Shown: positions 37,375 to 52,747 of the stretch, piece by piece
How the letters are laid out: each line of letters begins with the position of its first letter
Numbering within the stretch: position 1 is the stretch's first letter
Source: Scleropages formosus
Lineage: Eukaryota; Chordata; Actinopteri; Osteoglossiformes; Osteoglossidae
Direction of reading: 5' to 3'
DNA length: 64,000 bases
Assembly: GCF_900964775.1 (NCBI RefSeq)
Contig: NC_041809.1
Coordinates: forward strand, 28,779,338 to 28,843,337
Program-made: the position numbers and the translations under genes
The notes under the pieces: model-generated
What the model saw: the letters and a program-made list of their open reading frames with translations, nothing else
The model's database searches: none
Told to the model about the DNA's origin: nothing

Positions 37375-37590
37375 AATCTTGGTCGAAGGCAACTTCCAAG
37401 CTTGATACTAAGCTACTTACAATGATGTACCCGATTATACAGCTCAAGAATCTATCGATCTATCTATCCATCCATCCATCAGTGCAAGGTAAGTACCTTT
37501 CTTAAGGGAACTACAGCAGGAGGTGGGATTTCAACTAGGCTTCTTCAAGAGGAAGATGACTTCTCTAACTACTATAGTACCTGCCACTAA
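37375..37590 (-). repeat. SINE family B, old copy
   Basis: Reverse copy interrupted by a short (TCTA)/(TCCA) tract near 37450-37480. It keeps GCAAGGTAAGTACCTTTCTT and a decayed head with CTCTAACTACTATAGTACC. Confidence 0.65.
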
Positions 37591-38883
37591 CACAGTAACA
37601 TTCTGAGGACTGAACCTGGCCTGGAGTGAAAGAGTGGCACTACTGATATGATACTGACATGTTTTCATTATTCTGTAAATTTGACAAACATGGATACAGC
37701 TGGATAGACCATCTGAAATTTAAATGGAACAAAACCCCCCCCCCATCAGCTGTAAAAACCTGAACATTACTCCAACAGTGTCAATTAAAGAGCATAATAT
37801 TTGAGGTCACATGAGTTCAGCTCTAAATTAAGAGAACAATAGCTGGTGTGTAACTATTAATATTTACCATTCCAACATTATATTTTATAAATTGAGAATA
37901 TCGCAATAGTACATTAAAACAAAGAAGACAACTAGCATGACTAAGACCCAAGTTTTCAGGACCCTGCAAATAACACTTCTTACTTTTAAATGTCTGTGCT
38001 AATAGAGTCAATTTGAATTTCCCTGTTTCAGTTTACTATTCTATTTATTTTTCTTTACCACTGGGGTTGAAGGCTATTATAAGTATTTGAAGCAAGTCCA
38101 CCATGTGCAAACAGGTCTCATCCTACTTTTTAAATCTCCCTTTACCCAGTAGGCACAGTGTGTGAGCAGGCTTGCTGAAAGTTGACTGCTGGAGGGGATC
38201 CCAGTTCACTTGTCCTACTAGAAATAAGGAGCTTTACAAACTTTCAGACTTTGTGAAGCAACAATTTTTACAAACCACATGTCTTTTAAGTGCCTTCATC
38301 ACCATGCATGTACACTGCATAAAGAGAGGCACATATACAGTGTATAGGACATGCAATAGGTTATGAAACAGCTGGATGAATCCAGTAACTGAATACTTCA
38401 CACAAATCATAGGAAACAAGGAGAGTGTGTGGATAAACACTGCAATACTAACAGTTAAAAGTGAAAAATAAAGATCAAGAAACAAAAGACCCAGTCAAAT
38501 TCAGACCCAGTAAAATTGACAGCACCCACTTCGTGTCCCACCGTATTAAAATGCACAGCGATGAGAAATTACTAATCTTATTTTTAAGAGATCACCGATG
38601 TTCAGTTTCCTTTGTTTCTTTAATTGTGTTTTAGTCATACTCTTACTTCAGTTCACTTGCTCATCAGAAGGAGAACAAGGTGAAAACAGGACTGACACTT
38701 GCTGTTTTCAGAGTATACTTCTGCACACTGGATTTATTAATCTGTGCATTGGGACCAAATAATAAAATTAGTTTATTCTCCTAAAAATACTTGCATGTTT
38801 CTTCCACCACTCAAAAAATGGATTTCTACAAACTACCTTCTAACACTTTAAATGACACTGAGCAACATAGCAAAAGGTAACTA

Positions 38884-39187
38884 CAGGCGATCCCTGACTT
38901 ATGCTGGTTCGACTTACAATTCTTTTGACTTCATGATGATGAGTTGGCAATAGACAGTCAGTAGAAACCGTAATTCAAATTTTGAATTTTAATTTTTTTT
39001 TTTCCCCAGGCAAGCAATATGCAGAGAGATACTCTCTCGCAAGGCTGGGCAGCAGCAGTGATCTGCATCTCCCAGTCTTTCATGCAGAGGTGTGTATCAG
39101 GTGTATTAAATGCATTTTCAACGTGATATTTTCACTTTATGATGGGTTTCGCGGAACATAATCCCATCGTATGTCGGGGACAACCCG
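38884..39187. mobile_element. Non-autonomous pogo/Tigger-like DNA transposon
   Basis: About 304 bases with imperfect terminal inverted repeats (CAGGCGATCCCTGACTTA at the left, reversed CGGGTTGTCCCCGACATA at the right). It is flanked by TA dinucleotides (38882-38883 and 39188-39189), as expected for the Tc1/mariner superfamily. There is no transposase. The inside (CAGTAGAAACCGTAATTCAA, GATACTCTCTCGCAAGGCTG, GTGTATTAAATGCATTTTCA) is strongly reminiscent of a family I recall from amniote genomes. I cannot name it with certainty. Confidence 0.7.
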
Positions 39188-39356
39188 TACTGTGTTTGTG
39201 CTCTTGGGAACATGAGAAAAGGAAACATCTTACTGCAAAGGAATATGGTGCCACACCTGAGCTCAAGAGCAACACAACGACAACTTGTCTACAGTATTGC
39301 TAGTAACTGATGAGCTAAGAAAAAAAATAAAAGAATTTTCAACTGTTAAAAAAAGT

Positions 39357-42256
39357 TTAAGTAGTTTGAAAGAACTGTTCAGCCAGAGAGTGAAACTCCG
39401 CAAGTTTCTGAAAGTCAGGTTTTACTGCACAGCTATTGCTGTATTTTTCCTTATTGTGAGTCATCTGGTGTCTCTTAAGGGCATCTTTCAGTTTGAACGT
39501 TGAACCGCACTGGGTGCAGTGGAAAGGCCTCTCCCTGGAGTGGACCCGACTGTGCTTGTTGAGCGTCCGTCTGTGATGGAAGGCCTTTCCACACACCTCA
39601 CAGCGGAAAGGCTTCTCGCCGGTGTGAATATTGCGATGTTCCTGGAGGCTGCTGACCTGGGTGAAGGTGCGTCCACAGTCCGGACAGTGATGCGTGCGCT
39701 CGCCTGCGTAGGTCTTCTGGTGGTAATCCAGCTTGCCACGATCCCACAAAGTGTTGCTGAAGTGATCCATGCGTTTTATTTTGGGTAAACATGTCTTTTG
39801 AATTGATTTGGGAAAAGAGGCCCGTCGACTCTCGCTACATTTAAGGTTGTCCCACTTATCATTGTCACTTGTTTTATGTTCAGCTCCCTGGGAATGCGGA
39901 AGGGAGCGCTCAGGTGGCAGCGGCACTGACAGAGGCATGGAAGGTTGCGGTGCTGCAGCTGCACTTAGGTCAGAAATGGCCAAACCCAGGGAGGAAGAAG
40001 GCGATGGGAAGACAGCAGAGGCAGAGTCTTGCTGATGCAGCTCATGAACTTCAGAAGATTGGAGCATCTCAAACGAGCCCAAATTATCTTGTTCACTCAC
40101 TTCTTCTTTAAATACAGGGACTGAGATTCCCAGCACATCCTCATTCTCCAGACACACCACCTGGATCTCAGGAATTTCTGCATTGAACTGGACCGACTCC
40201 TTTTTCATTATGTCCAGCTTTTTTTGGGTAGATCTGATGAAAGATTCTTTGATGTCCACATTAACACTGGTTTTTCGAGTTTTAGCATCCCTAGAAAATT
40301 AAGTAAACATGAGATCTTAAAGATAAGAGCATGCAATATACTTTGATTACATTAATGCATATCTGCAACCTGAATATGAAAAGTTGCTGGAGAGAAATCC
40401 CACATCCAATGTGTGGCATTACCAATAACCTCTTAGGAATTATAAGAATAGAGCATGAGGCTGGGGACACCCACATGTCAAAGAGAAATGGACAAATGTC
40501 TCCATATATTTCAGGTATTTGGGAGGTTTCTAGTCTGAAGTTGACTTAGAAATCTTTTATGATGGTTGGCACCGTGGTACAGCAGGTAGTGCTGGTGCCT
40601 CACAGCTTCAGGACTGTGGGTTTGGATATGAGTCTGAATCCATTGTGCAAAGTCTGAATGTATCCGTGTGTTTGCGTGGTCTTCCTCCCATAGTACAAAG
40701 ACGTGTTTCAGGTGATCTGGTGACTAAATTGCTTGCAGTGTATATGTGTGAGTATAACTGCCATGTAGTGGACTGGTGTCCCATTCAGGGTATATTCTGC
40801 ATTTGTGAAAATCTGGGAAAAATTTGATCTTTTATGAATGTGATACATGTACCATACATAACTTTTGGATCAATCTTTTCGGTTCAGGTTTGATGGTTTA
40901 CGCTATGTCTATATCTCAGGAACCATCCAAGACTGGTGGGATGTTGCAGCTTGCTGGTCATTTAACTGATGCTTTTCTCCAAAACAACTTACAATGTTAA
41001 GATACTTACAGTTATTTACCCATTTATACAGCTGGGTAATTTTACTGGAGCAATTTAAGATAAAGTACCTTGCTCAAGAGTACAACAGCTGGAGGTAAGA
41101 CTTGAAGCTACAACCTTTGGGTCCAAAGGCAGTAGCTCTAACCACTCTGCTACATCTGCTAGTAGAAGGTAAATCTCCTGGTAATAGGTAAATATGGCTT
41201 CATTATCTTAAAGGCTGCCAGTCAATTCATCTGACTCAACAAATAATAGCTTTCACTCATTTCAAAATGAAACAAAAATTCAGCAAGGCTCAATAGTCCA
41301 TACAGTTATGGTATAAGTTCTGACTTGAAAGTTAAGGGAAAAAGAAGAGGACAACCAGCAACCATGGTAACAACAGACACACCCATTTCAACACTGAATA
41401 CAAGTGCAAGACAGAAGTTAGTGGAGACATTCTCTCATGGTCACCAAAAGTCCACATCAACTTGATGGCACCTAACAACAAATTCACCACCACTTTGAAA
41501 AGTCTGGGGGGGATTTTACGAAACTCTCACGACTTACGTTGCTTCCGCTGTGTCATTCAGACGGCCGGTCATTTCGCCCGGAGCATCAGCGGAGACATTC
41601 GTAGAAGAGTCCTTGGGCGATGAGCAGTCGAGGTATTGCTCCGCCATGAAAATAGCCTCCTCCATGTCCCGTGGATGCCGTCTGTGCACCCAGACACCAG
41701 CTTCCTTTGGCAGAAGAGAGATGAACTTCTCGACGGCAACTAACTGCTCAACTTGAGCGGACGTCCTTCGCTCCGGCCGAAGCCAACGTTTGGCAGCCAA
41801 GTCCAGGTTCTCTCCCAGGTACCGGACCCCCTTCTGTGGGTCGTACTTTACGGAAAGGAAATCCATGCGACACTGGTCTTCCACTGCTTGCGCCTGACTC
41901 AACAGTGTATTTTTCAGGGCATCGTAATTTTGAAACTGGGACATGGGGAAGGTCTCAGCGTCCATGTCACAGAGCAGCTCTGCCAGCTTAATGCCCCACT
42001 GCTCTCGGGGCAACCTGCAGCGGGCAGCCGCCTGCTCAAAGAGCACCAAGTATGCCTCGGTGTCCATGTCCTCCATGTTCATCCTGGGAATGTGCAGCTT
42101 TCTGTTGGCGAAGCTTAACGAGCACAGCTTCTCGCACTGGTCCTGTTTGAGCAGCTGAGCGAGGACCTCGCCTTGGATCTCGCCCTGCCGGGTCAGAACC
42201 TGCAGCTGCTGCTTGTGCAGGTCCAGCAGGGACACCAGGAACTGGACCAGATCCAT
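39357..42256 (-). CDS. SCAN domain and C2H2 zinc-finger protein (ZSCAN-like)
   Basis: Likely a nuclear DNA-binding regulator. Two coding exons, 42256-41538 and 40290-39357, join in phase to give 550 residues. Residues 1-60 are helical. Residues about 63-125 (TEAYLVLFEQAAARCRLP, then QWGIKLAELL) resemble a retroelement capsid N-terminal region. Residues about 129-209 are a SCAN domain: RWLRPERRTSAQVEQLV, FISLLPKEAGVWV and HPRDMEEAIFMAEQYL. Exon 2 has a low-complexity linker and three C2H2 fingers at about 442-462, 470-490 and 498-518, with a TGEKPF linker between the first two. ATG 42256 sits in GCCATGG. An upstream in-frame ATG at 42370 lies in SINE sequence and is less likely. SCAN-finger genes are mainly known from tetrapods. 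Orthology is unknown, so no symbol is given. Confidence 0.88.
40560..40830 (+). repeat. SINE family C in the SCAN-zinc-finger gene intron
   Basis: Head GGTACAGCAGGTAGTGCTGG, then CTTCCTCCCATAGTACAAAG and GTGTATATGTGTGAGTATAA. Diverged from the better copies at 7.3-8.3 kb. Confidence 0.7.
40957..41160 (-). repeat. SINE family B in the SCAN-zinc-finger gene intron
   Basis: Well-preserved reverse copy: TTAACTGATGCTTTTCTCC, CAGCTGGGTAATTTTACTGG, TTGCTCAAGAGTACAACAGC and CTCTAACCACTCTGCTACAT. Confidence 0.85.
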
Positions 42257-42344
42257 GGCTCCCACAGACAGCCGAACAGAGGCACCTTTCACAGTTCGGC
42301 CTAGATCAGCCAGGTGTGTACAGGGCACACCTGGGAGCGTTGTG

Positions 42345-42540
42345 GTCACAGCCTCTGCCCTTCTACCCAAAGGTGACAGGTTCGAATCCCACCTCTGGCT
42401 GTGGTACCCTTGAGCAAGGTACTTACCCTAAATTGCTCCAGTAGAAATTACCCAGCTGTGTAAATGGGTAAGTATCTTAACATGGCAAGTTTCTTTGGAG
42501 AAAAGTTGAGTGAAATGAATAAATTTATACTGTACAGGAG
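42345..42540 (+). repeat. SINE family B just upstream of the SCAN-zinc-finger gene start
   Basis: Plus-strand copy with B box (GGTTCGAATCCC), GGTACCCTTGAGCAAGGTAC and tail GTGAAATGAATAAAT. It begins about 90 bases before the ATG of the minus-strand gene. Confidence 0.85.
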
Positions 42541-43074
42541 AAGGTCCTGAAAACAAGTACTCAGAAAAATCACACTCACAGGTCAATGTATTTGTGAGCC
42601 GGTGAGGAAAACTGAAGTATTTTACTGCACAATAACATCAGTTTACCTGTACTCCCACTTTGGGTCCATTTATTATAAACGGTTTGCTCTGCGCTGCAGT
42701 GTTTTAACAAACTGAACTGGGTGGATGTTTAAACAGAAAGAAATGTGTCCATTCAACCTACTCCATTACATTCAACACGTACAAAATTACCTGACGTAAA
42801 TCGAGATTCTCTATTTTCTATTCATAAATAACAGCTGAACATCATGTACACCATTAAAAGTAAAAAAAAAAAAAAAAGGGAAAAATTTTGCATATTATTG
42901 AAATAATTCCAAAATCGCTGCTCATAACGTGTTATAATTATTTTAAACGAGCGACTTATTTATACTGACATCATTTGTTGCTCGTTAATCCCGAGTCTTT
43001 GCAGCAGAAGTGCAAAAGTCCATTCACAATAGAGAACGGATACGGAATGACACAGTAGAGATCAATTTCTATTT

Positions 43075-43080
<6 letters not shown>

Positions 43081-43115
<35 letters not shown>
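43081..43115. repeat. (AAAT)n microsatellite
   Basis: About nine tandem TAAA units. Confidence 0.96.
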
Positions 43116-44112
43116 CTGCTTTATACCACGACGTCTGCGGTGTTGTGTAGGAAGGAGAGCCGTGTCGCTCCTACCGCTCCGTGCAGCTGTTCGAACGAGA
43201 TCCAGTAACAAACCGCTCTCTGACCACAGACCTACGGAAACGAGAGCATCACTGTTGCGTGACAGCTGACCGAACCTACTTTTGCATCCGAATAAAAGCG
43301 GCGGGGAAGGGGGTTCCGACCCTCTTCACATGTTCGCTTCCGGGTCAAGTTCGCCCTTTAAAGTTTTTCCCCTGTACACAGTTCCGTGTGAAAGTCAAAG
43401 GAGCAGTACGCGTAGTAATCGATGCACTATAAATAAACACAGCCGTTGTTCACTTTTCTATGAGCTGATAAGGTTAAGACAGAATCCCGGTTCCCCCCCC
43501 CCACCACATTTGCTATCCTTCCTAAAAAAAGCGCGTGGATCACGTAACGGTAACGTGTTGCTCGCAACTCCGAACAAACTTGGACCACCACGAAACAAAC
43601 TAAGCTTGTAATATATTGTTTCACATTTATTTATTATCAGATTTTATAATAGTATTCGGTCTCCCTCCACGAATGTATCTTTCACAGTGCAGTACTCTCT
43701 GTATTCAACTGCTGTTACTCCATCTGTGCGCGGGCACGAGCCTCGTCTCGCGTCACGTGATGAATATGAGTGGCAAACTTGAAGTCCAAACTGGGCCCGT
43801 TGACATCCTTATAATTACAGTTCTGTAACCGGTTTGAAACTCTTAAACATTAAAATGTCAGAGTTGTTGTAAGTTTTTGTCAAAACTAAAAGCCCTGGTG
43901 ATACAAGTGGCGCCCTGAAGTAGCGATTCAGTCTCAGTTTACAGAAACGAGGTTAATATTGAACATATCAGTTACCTCTTAATTTTCTGCAAGTGAAGGC
44001 TTAGCCAGATTAACTAATTCACTTGAATTAACTGCCATGTGAGTCAACATTGACAGGAATGCTTGAGGTCAATGAAAATCCTTGATTACTTTGTGTGAGA
44101 CCCCACAGTCAG

Positions 44113-44115
<3 letters not shown>

Positions 44116-44147
<32 letters not shown>

Positions 44148-44339
44148 TCTACAACCGCTTGTCCCAAGAGGTCGCAGCAAGCCAGAGCCCAGCCCGGCAG
44201 CACAGGCCGCAGGGCTAAGGAAGGTGGGGACACACCCCGGACGGGACACCAGTCCACCGCAGGGCACACAAAGCAGGGCTCGAACCCCAGACCCAGCACA
44301 GAGCAGGCCCCAGCCAAACCTGCTGCACCACCCCATCCC
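44116..44339 (-). repeat. SINE family A, GC-rich older copy
   Basis: A (CA)n tail at 44116-44145, then CAACCGCTTGTCCCAAGAGG. The head at the right contains GGCTCGAACCCCAGACCCAG. Differences from other copies are spread along its length. Confidence 0.82.
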
Positions 44340-44489
44340 TGACACTCAGAACAGTAATTCATTGAAGTAACTGTTGTGATTAAAAAACTATTTATTTCTT
44401 TCATGATTCATTCGCCATGTGTGGTCGCACTAAACCGAGTTGCCTTTTTTAATCTATCCATCTAATTTGAATAACTGCCTATCCAGAGC

Positions 44490-44840
44490 AGGGTTGTGAT
44501 GGACCGAAGCTTATCCTGGAATCGCTAGACGCAAGGCTGAGGTGAAGTACACCCTGGACGGGATGCCAGTCCATTGCAGGGTAGCCACACACAGTCGCTC
44601 ATCCATTCACACATTACAGACAATTTACAGACACCAATCCACCTGAACCGCATGTCTTTGGAGTGTGGGAGTAAGTTATTTTGTGTTTTACATTCATTCA
44701 TCTAACAGATGCTTTTCTCCAATGAACACCGTATAGTGTGATCTAAAATGCTACATACACTACTTACAATGAGGCACTCATTCATGCACCAGTGAAAAAT
44801 ATTTTCTCTCTGTCACACACACACTATGGGTGACCTTTCT
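44490..44840 (-). repeat. SINE family C and related fragments
   Basis: A reverse piece with GGGATGCCAGTCCATTGCAG and CATGTCTTTGGAGTGTGGGA (44490-44675) is followed by a second tail-type piece (ATGCTTTTCTCCAATGAACA to 44835). Two insertions or a rearranged one. Confidence 0.65.
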
Positions 44841-45296
44841 TAGACCTGTGTTAATCACCATTGGTTGGTTATGTTGGTGAACAAAATAAAGGTGTTTTAA
44901 TTTCAATTAAAAAGAACATTTTTTTCTTAAGTATATATTTATTTGAAAAAATAATTACTTTTTTATAGCACAGTAGCCTTTACCCTGTATATAAAGGTAT
45001 GCACGTTTAAAGCAATGTATAGTTATTTTCGTTCTTAATACCTGTAAATTACAACAATATATGACATTTATGAATAAATAACTTACTGTTTAAATTCAAA
45101 GGGTGGGGAGAAGAAAGAGAAACCTGCAACGCTCCACACAGGTATACTGACTGTCTAAATGAGAATCTCAGGCACAATTATTCACTCTGATAATACTGCA
45201 ATTTTCAACCAGACAGCAGAAGACAACAGGACCATCAGTGCTACACCGACTACACAGACACCGGCATCAACTTTTTTGTACCAATTCTTCTGTCAC

Positions 45297-45302
45297 TTTA
45301 TT
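45297..45302 (-). promoter_or_regulatory. Polyadenylation signal, probable alkbh6
   Basis: AATAAA on the minus strand 62 bases after the alkbh6 stop codon, which would give a short 3' UTR. Confidence 0.6.
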
Positions 45303-45363
45303 GCACCTGAAGAATTAATCTATCTCTTTTTTCTTTTCTGACTTTCAAAAATTACAGAAAAAA

Positions 45364-49334
<3,971 letters not shown>

Positions 49335-49740
49335 GCCAGTCTAACCTACTAAAATTAGTTCAACCTAAATTGCCGTGTATAGCCACAATACTGTACAAAA
49401 ATGGCCACTTTTACCGACGACAGTGAGTAATTAATTCCATACAGAATAAACACGTCGTGTTCAACTTCAGTTCAGGGTGCTTTACAGTAGCGATTATGCA
49501 GATTTTATTCTCCTCAATAGAGCAATAACACCCTTAGTCGATTCAACAAATTACTCTATATATACAGAAGTCACAGAACACAGCGCTATAAAAATCGCAT
49601 TACAACAAAGGTCTTCTATTCAAAATAGAAACATCGCCGACTGAGCCGCCATATATATATAAACAAGCCCGGAGGTTACCGTTGCATTGTGGGAAGTTAC
49701 AGTTGCATTGTGGGATTACGGGTGTATAACAGACCCAGTA
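49335..49740 (-). promoter_or_regulatory. alkbh6 promoter with two tandem ZNF143-like sites
   Basis: Two direct copies of GTTGCATTGTGGGA lie at about 49681-49694 and 49701-49714, 20 bases apart, 350-380 bases upstream of the ATG. Reversed they read TCCCACAATGCAAC, close to the ZNF143/STAF core (TTCCCAnAATGC). The segment between is AT-rich with CpGs and is probably the 5' UTR and core promoter. Confidence 0.5.
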
Positions 49741-49974
49741 GAAAATGACCCAAACAAATCATTATTTATTGAAGAGTGAATTAAAAACAACAACGTCCTC
49801 GGTGTTCTGTTCTTTGCACGTTTCTTCAAGACACTACGGTCTCATGACGAACCTCTTATTTCTACTGCAGTTTACTCATACATATTAAACAATTCAAACA
49901 CTCACAAAAACATAATCCAGAACAATCAAACCTAGCCAGGGGAACTGCGGTTTACTCATTTACTATCCATGAAC

Positions 49975-50190
49975 AGCTGACCCTTGTTACCTTTTCCCTC
50001 TTACTTACTCTCCGTCCTTCTTTATTTATTCCCCCGTTTACTTATCCTCCCTCCAACATCACGAATCCCTGTATGTATGTCTATATGTGTGTATATGTAT
50101 ATTTTTGTTTTCTGTCTACTCTACAAAACGAACCATTGGGAAAGTCCTTGTATGTGTGTGTATACTTGGCCAAATAAATAGGATTCTGAT
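49975..50190 (+). mobile_element. LINE 3' end fragment (CR1/Rex-like)
   Basis: Ends with GTATACTTGGCCAAATAAAT followed by GATTCTGATTCTC, the characteristic terminus of fish CR1/Rex-type LINEs. No reverse-transcriptase coding sequence remains. Confidence 0.6.
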
Positions 50191-50944
50191 TCTCACGCTC
50201 CATCAGATCTCGTCGACCTGATAAACGGGGTTGTATTGAGCACCACCTGCCACTAGATGTCACTGTACGGAACCCGTCGGAAGATTCTGTCTCGTTTCTT
50301 AATCAGTTGTTTCGATCCCTCTATAAAACCCTCCTATTTATGGGATCACTAGAATGAAGCTTTCCTGGATCTTTTTTGGCTCTATTTGTTCACTGAGAAG
50401 CGCCCAATCCTGTCACTCACAGCTGCTGTTTCCGGGTGCTTCCCTTAAATTTCACTGGAATAACACGTACGAGCGCGCGCGGCGATTTATGCAGGTCCGT
50501 CAATCAAGGTGAAAACAGTCATACTCCGGTATCAGGACTTAGCATGTGGCACTGTCCTCGAGCAAACATGGCAAACCATACCTGTACCCTACATTACAGT
50601 GAACACCACAAGTAGATGACATGACCAGGCAGATTCAGTTCGTTTACCTTACTAACCCCATCATGAGTCCAGTTAAATTTAGGGAAGCCAAAACCATTTA
50701 CCAGTTGCTGATTGTTTAATTAATTAATGTGCTTTAGTTTAGTTATTGTTGTACCAGAGGATTTATAAAAGGTAATTTCTTCTCGCAGTGTTAAATATAA
50801 CTTACACCGTACCCTCCCACAACGTACATCCATTTAAAAGAGCTGAAACTGTAACTTGCTTATATTTCCTCAGTAAAATAAGGATGAACATTCGTCAAAT
50901 ACAGTGCTTAGATAAGGGTTAGAAATATTAAGTGTAGTTGAATT

Positions 50945-51297
50945 ACATTACATTTATTCACATAGCAGACGCTTTTCTCCAAAGCGACTTCCAATGAACT
51001 CTATGTAGTGTTATCAGCCCACATGCCTTATTCACCCAGGTGACTTACACTGCTAGATACACTACTTACAATGGGTCACTCATCCATACATCAGTGGAAC
51101 ACACACTCTCTTTGTGTCACTCACACTATGTATGGGGGAACCTGAACAGCATGTCTTTGGACTGTGGGAGGAAACCCACACAGACACGGGGAGAACATGC
51201 AAACTCCACACAGACTGAGCAGGGATCGAACCCACGTTCTCTCGCACCACCCAGGCGCTATGAGATAGCGCTACTCGCTGTGCCACCGTACTGCCTT
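50945..51297 (-). repeat. SINE family C, well preserved
   Basis: The reverse copy begins with the tail (ACATTTATTCACATAGCAGA). It carries GGAGAACATGCAAACTCCAC and GGGATCGAACCCACGTTCTC (reversed B box) and ends with the tRNA-like head GCTGTGCCACCGTACTGCC. Confidence 0.87.
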
Positions 51298-52539
51298 ATA
51301 ACAAGTATACTGATGTACAATTTAATTAGTTTCTTTTACACCAAATAAGTTTAAATTAATCTTACCCAAAGCTCGCCAATCTTCGTCTTTAAACTGGGGC
51401 AATGTCCCCACAGAAAAGCCAGTATATTATCAATACTATATAATATATATAGTAACTGCCTTACTCATTTGTGCTGCATGTTCCTGTATAACTACCGATG
51501 AAGTATTAAAGTATTCTAAGTATTCCTGTTCTTACACCTAGACTTATTTGATACATCTCCTTAGGTAACTTTTTCGTTTATGAACTGCTAATTCTGGAGT
51601 ATCTGATCCGGTGTACATGATTTTAACCCGTACATGGAAATGTTTCAAATAACATCCGATTTAAATGCCAAGCCAAGCAACCGCTCAGTCAAATCGAATC
51701 GAATGTGTCTTGCCTTTTCAAACTGTGGAACTCACTAATTTTGGGAAGTTCAATGTTAAAGAAAAGCATTTTATTTATACAAATCTGAAAACGCTACCAA
51801 AACGAAAAATTTATAAATACCATATTTACTCTTCAATTCTGCACATCAAGAAGTTTAACTATTCCTCGCCGAATCAGAAGCTGCTGGTTGTTAGTTAACG
51901 TGTGGAAACGGGGCACTAGTAAGTAAGCAATGAACTTTAAGTGCTTCGTGCCTCGTCTTTTTTGCTATATATTACCATAGATTGTAACGTTATAAAAATT
52001 TGCTACGTGTAAATCTTCCCTTGCCTTCAACTAAAAGAGGAATGAAACATATTAAAGTAGTCTTGAGGAAAGTGGCGGCATTCTGGAAGTTTCTCGGCGC
52101 CATATTGTTCGTCAGTCCATTCGTCTGTAGTCCATTAAGTGCCTCTCTTGCGAAAAGTGCAGTTCTTTGTCTCTTGTTCGGTAGGTTGCACGGTGGAGTC
52201 TCTGTTAAAGGAGTGAGTGTTATACTGCTTTTGCATAAAGGTAGGTTTTCTGCTTTCTACGGCTTTCACATGTACTTTAAAAAAAAAAAAATTAAATCAT
52301 ATTGACTTTAATTAAATTTTCTTTCTAACAAATATGTTTGTATTTTAAAGGTTTACATTCAGTAGCTCAGTTATTGTGCACGTCGATAATTATATTTTCT
52401 TATATTTAGATAGTAGGCTGTTGTGAGAGAGCAGAAGCTGAGGCTAAACGAGCTCATGATCTAGGAACGCTGAGCCCCTCAGATTCTTCTAGAAAAATTG
52501 TCACACAGTGCAGCAGTAGCTTTTAATATTAAACTCCAC

Positions 52540-52670
52540 ACACACACACTCTAAGGGCACTCAGAGCGGTCAGTTTTACTGAAACACATGTCTTTGGAGT
52601 GTGGGAATAAAAGCCACATGAATACAAAAATGAGCAGGTTGCAAAGCTTTGTGAAATGCCCCTAACCCCC
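52540..52670 (-). repeat. SINE family C fragment
   Basis: Short piece with CATGTCTTTGGAGTGTGGGA between the putative adad2 5' region and its first coding exon. Confidence 0.5.
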
Positions 52671-52747
52671 AGTTTGATGCCTTGAAAATAGAAGACTGGA
52701 CAAGGTGAGTTTTGTGTTTTTGTCTTTGTGAGTGCAGATTGATCGCA

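Larger units (their letters stand above)
35236..39356. other. fpgt 3' flank and intergenic DNA between convergent genes
   Basis: fpgt and the SCAN-zinc-finger gene converge here. A canonical AATAAA at 35914-35919 may end the fpgt transcript. A TATA-containing block at 35500-35790 is unexplained (see findings). The rest is AT-rich, with one family A and one family B SINE and the pogo-like element at 38884-39187. Confidence 0.55.
42541..45296. other. 5' flank of the SCAN-zinc-finger gene and intergenic DNA
   Basis: CpG-richer sequence at about 43120-43800, with an E-box (GTCACGTGAT) at 43752-43761, is a plausible promoter for the minus-strand SCAN gene. No first exon could be fixed. The rest holds SINEs at 44.1-44.85 kb and AT-rich sequence. 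Confidence 0.45.
49741..52737. other. Intergenic between alkbh6 and adad2
   Basis: Contains a LINE 3' end (about 49975-50190) and a family C SINE (50945-51297). A CpG-containing patch at 52060-52245 ends in a donor-like AAAG then GTAGGT and may be the untranslated first exon of adad2. Otherwise AT-rich with no supported gene. Confidence 0.5.

Noticed and set aside
41753-42118. 121-codon plus-strand frame opposite the SCAN-zinc-finger gene
   Set aside because: It is an antisense shadow of the SCAN exon. The minus strand carries the recognisable domain and proper splice sites.
52000-52305. 101-codon plus-strand frame upstream of adad2
   Set aside because: It runs through a probable untranslated exon and its donor into a poly-A tract. 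No domain.
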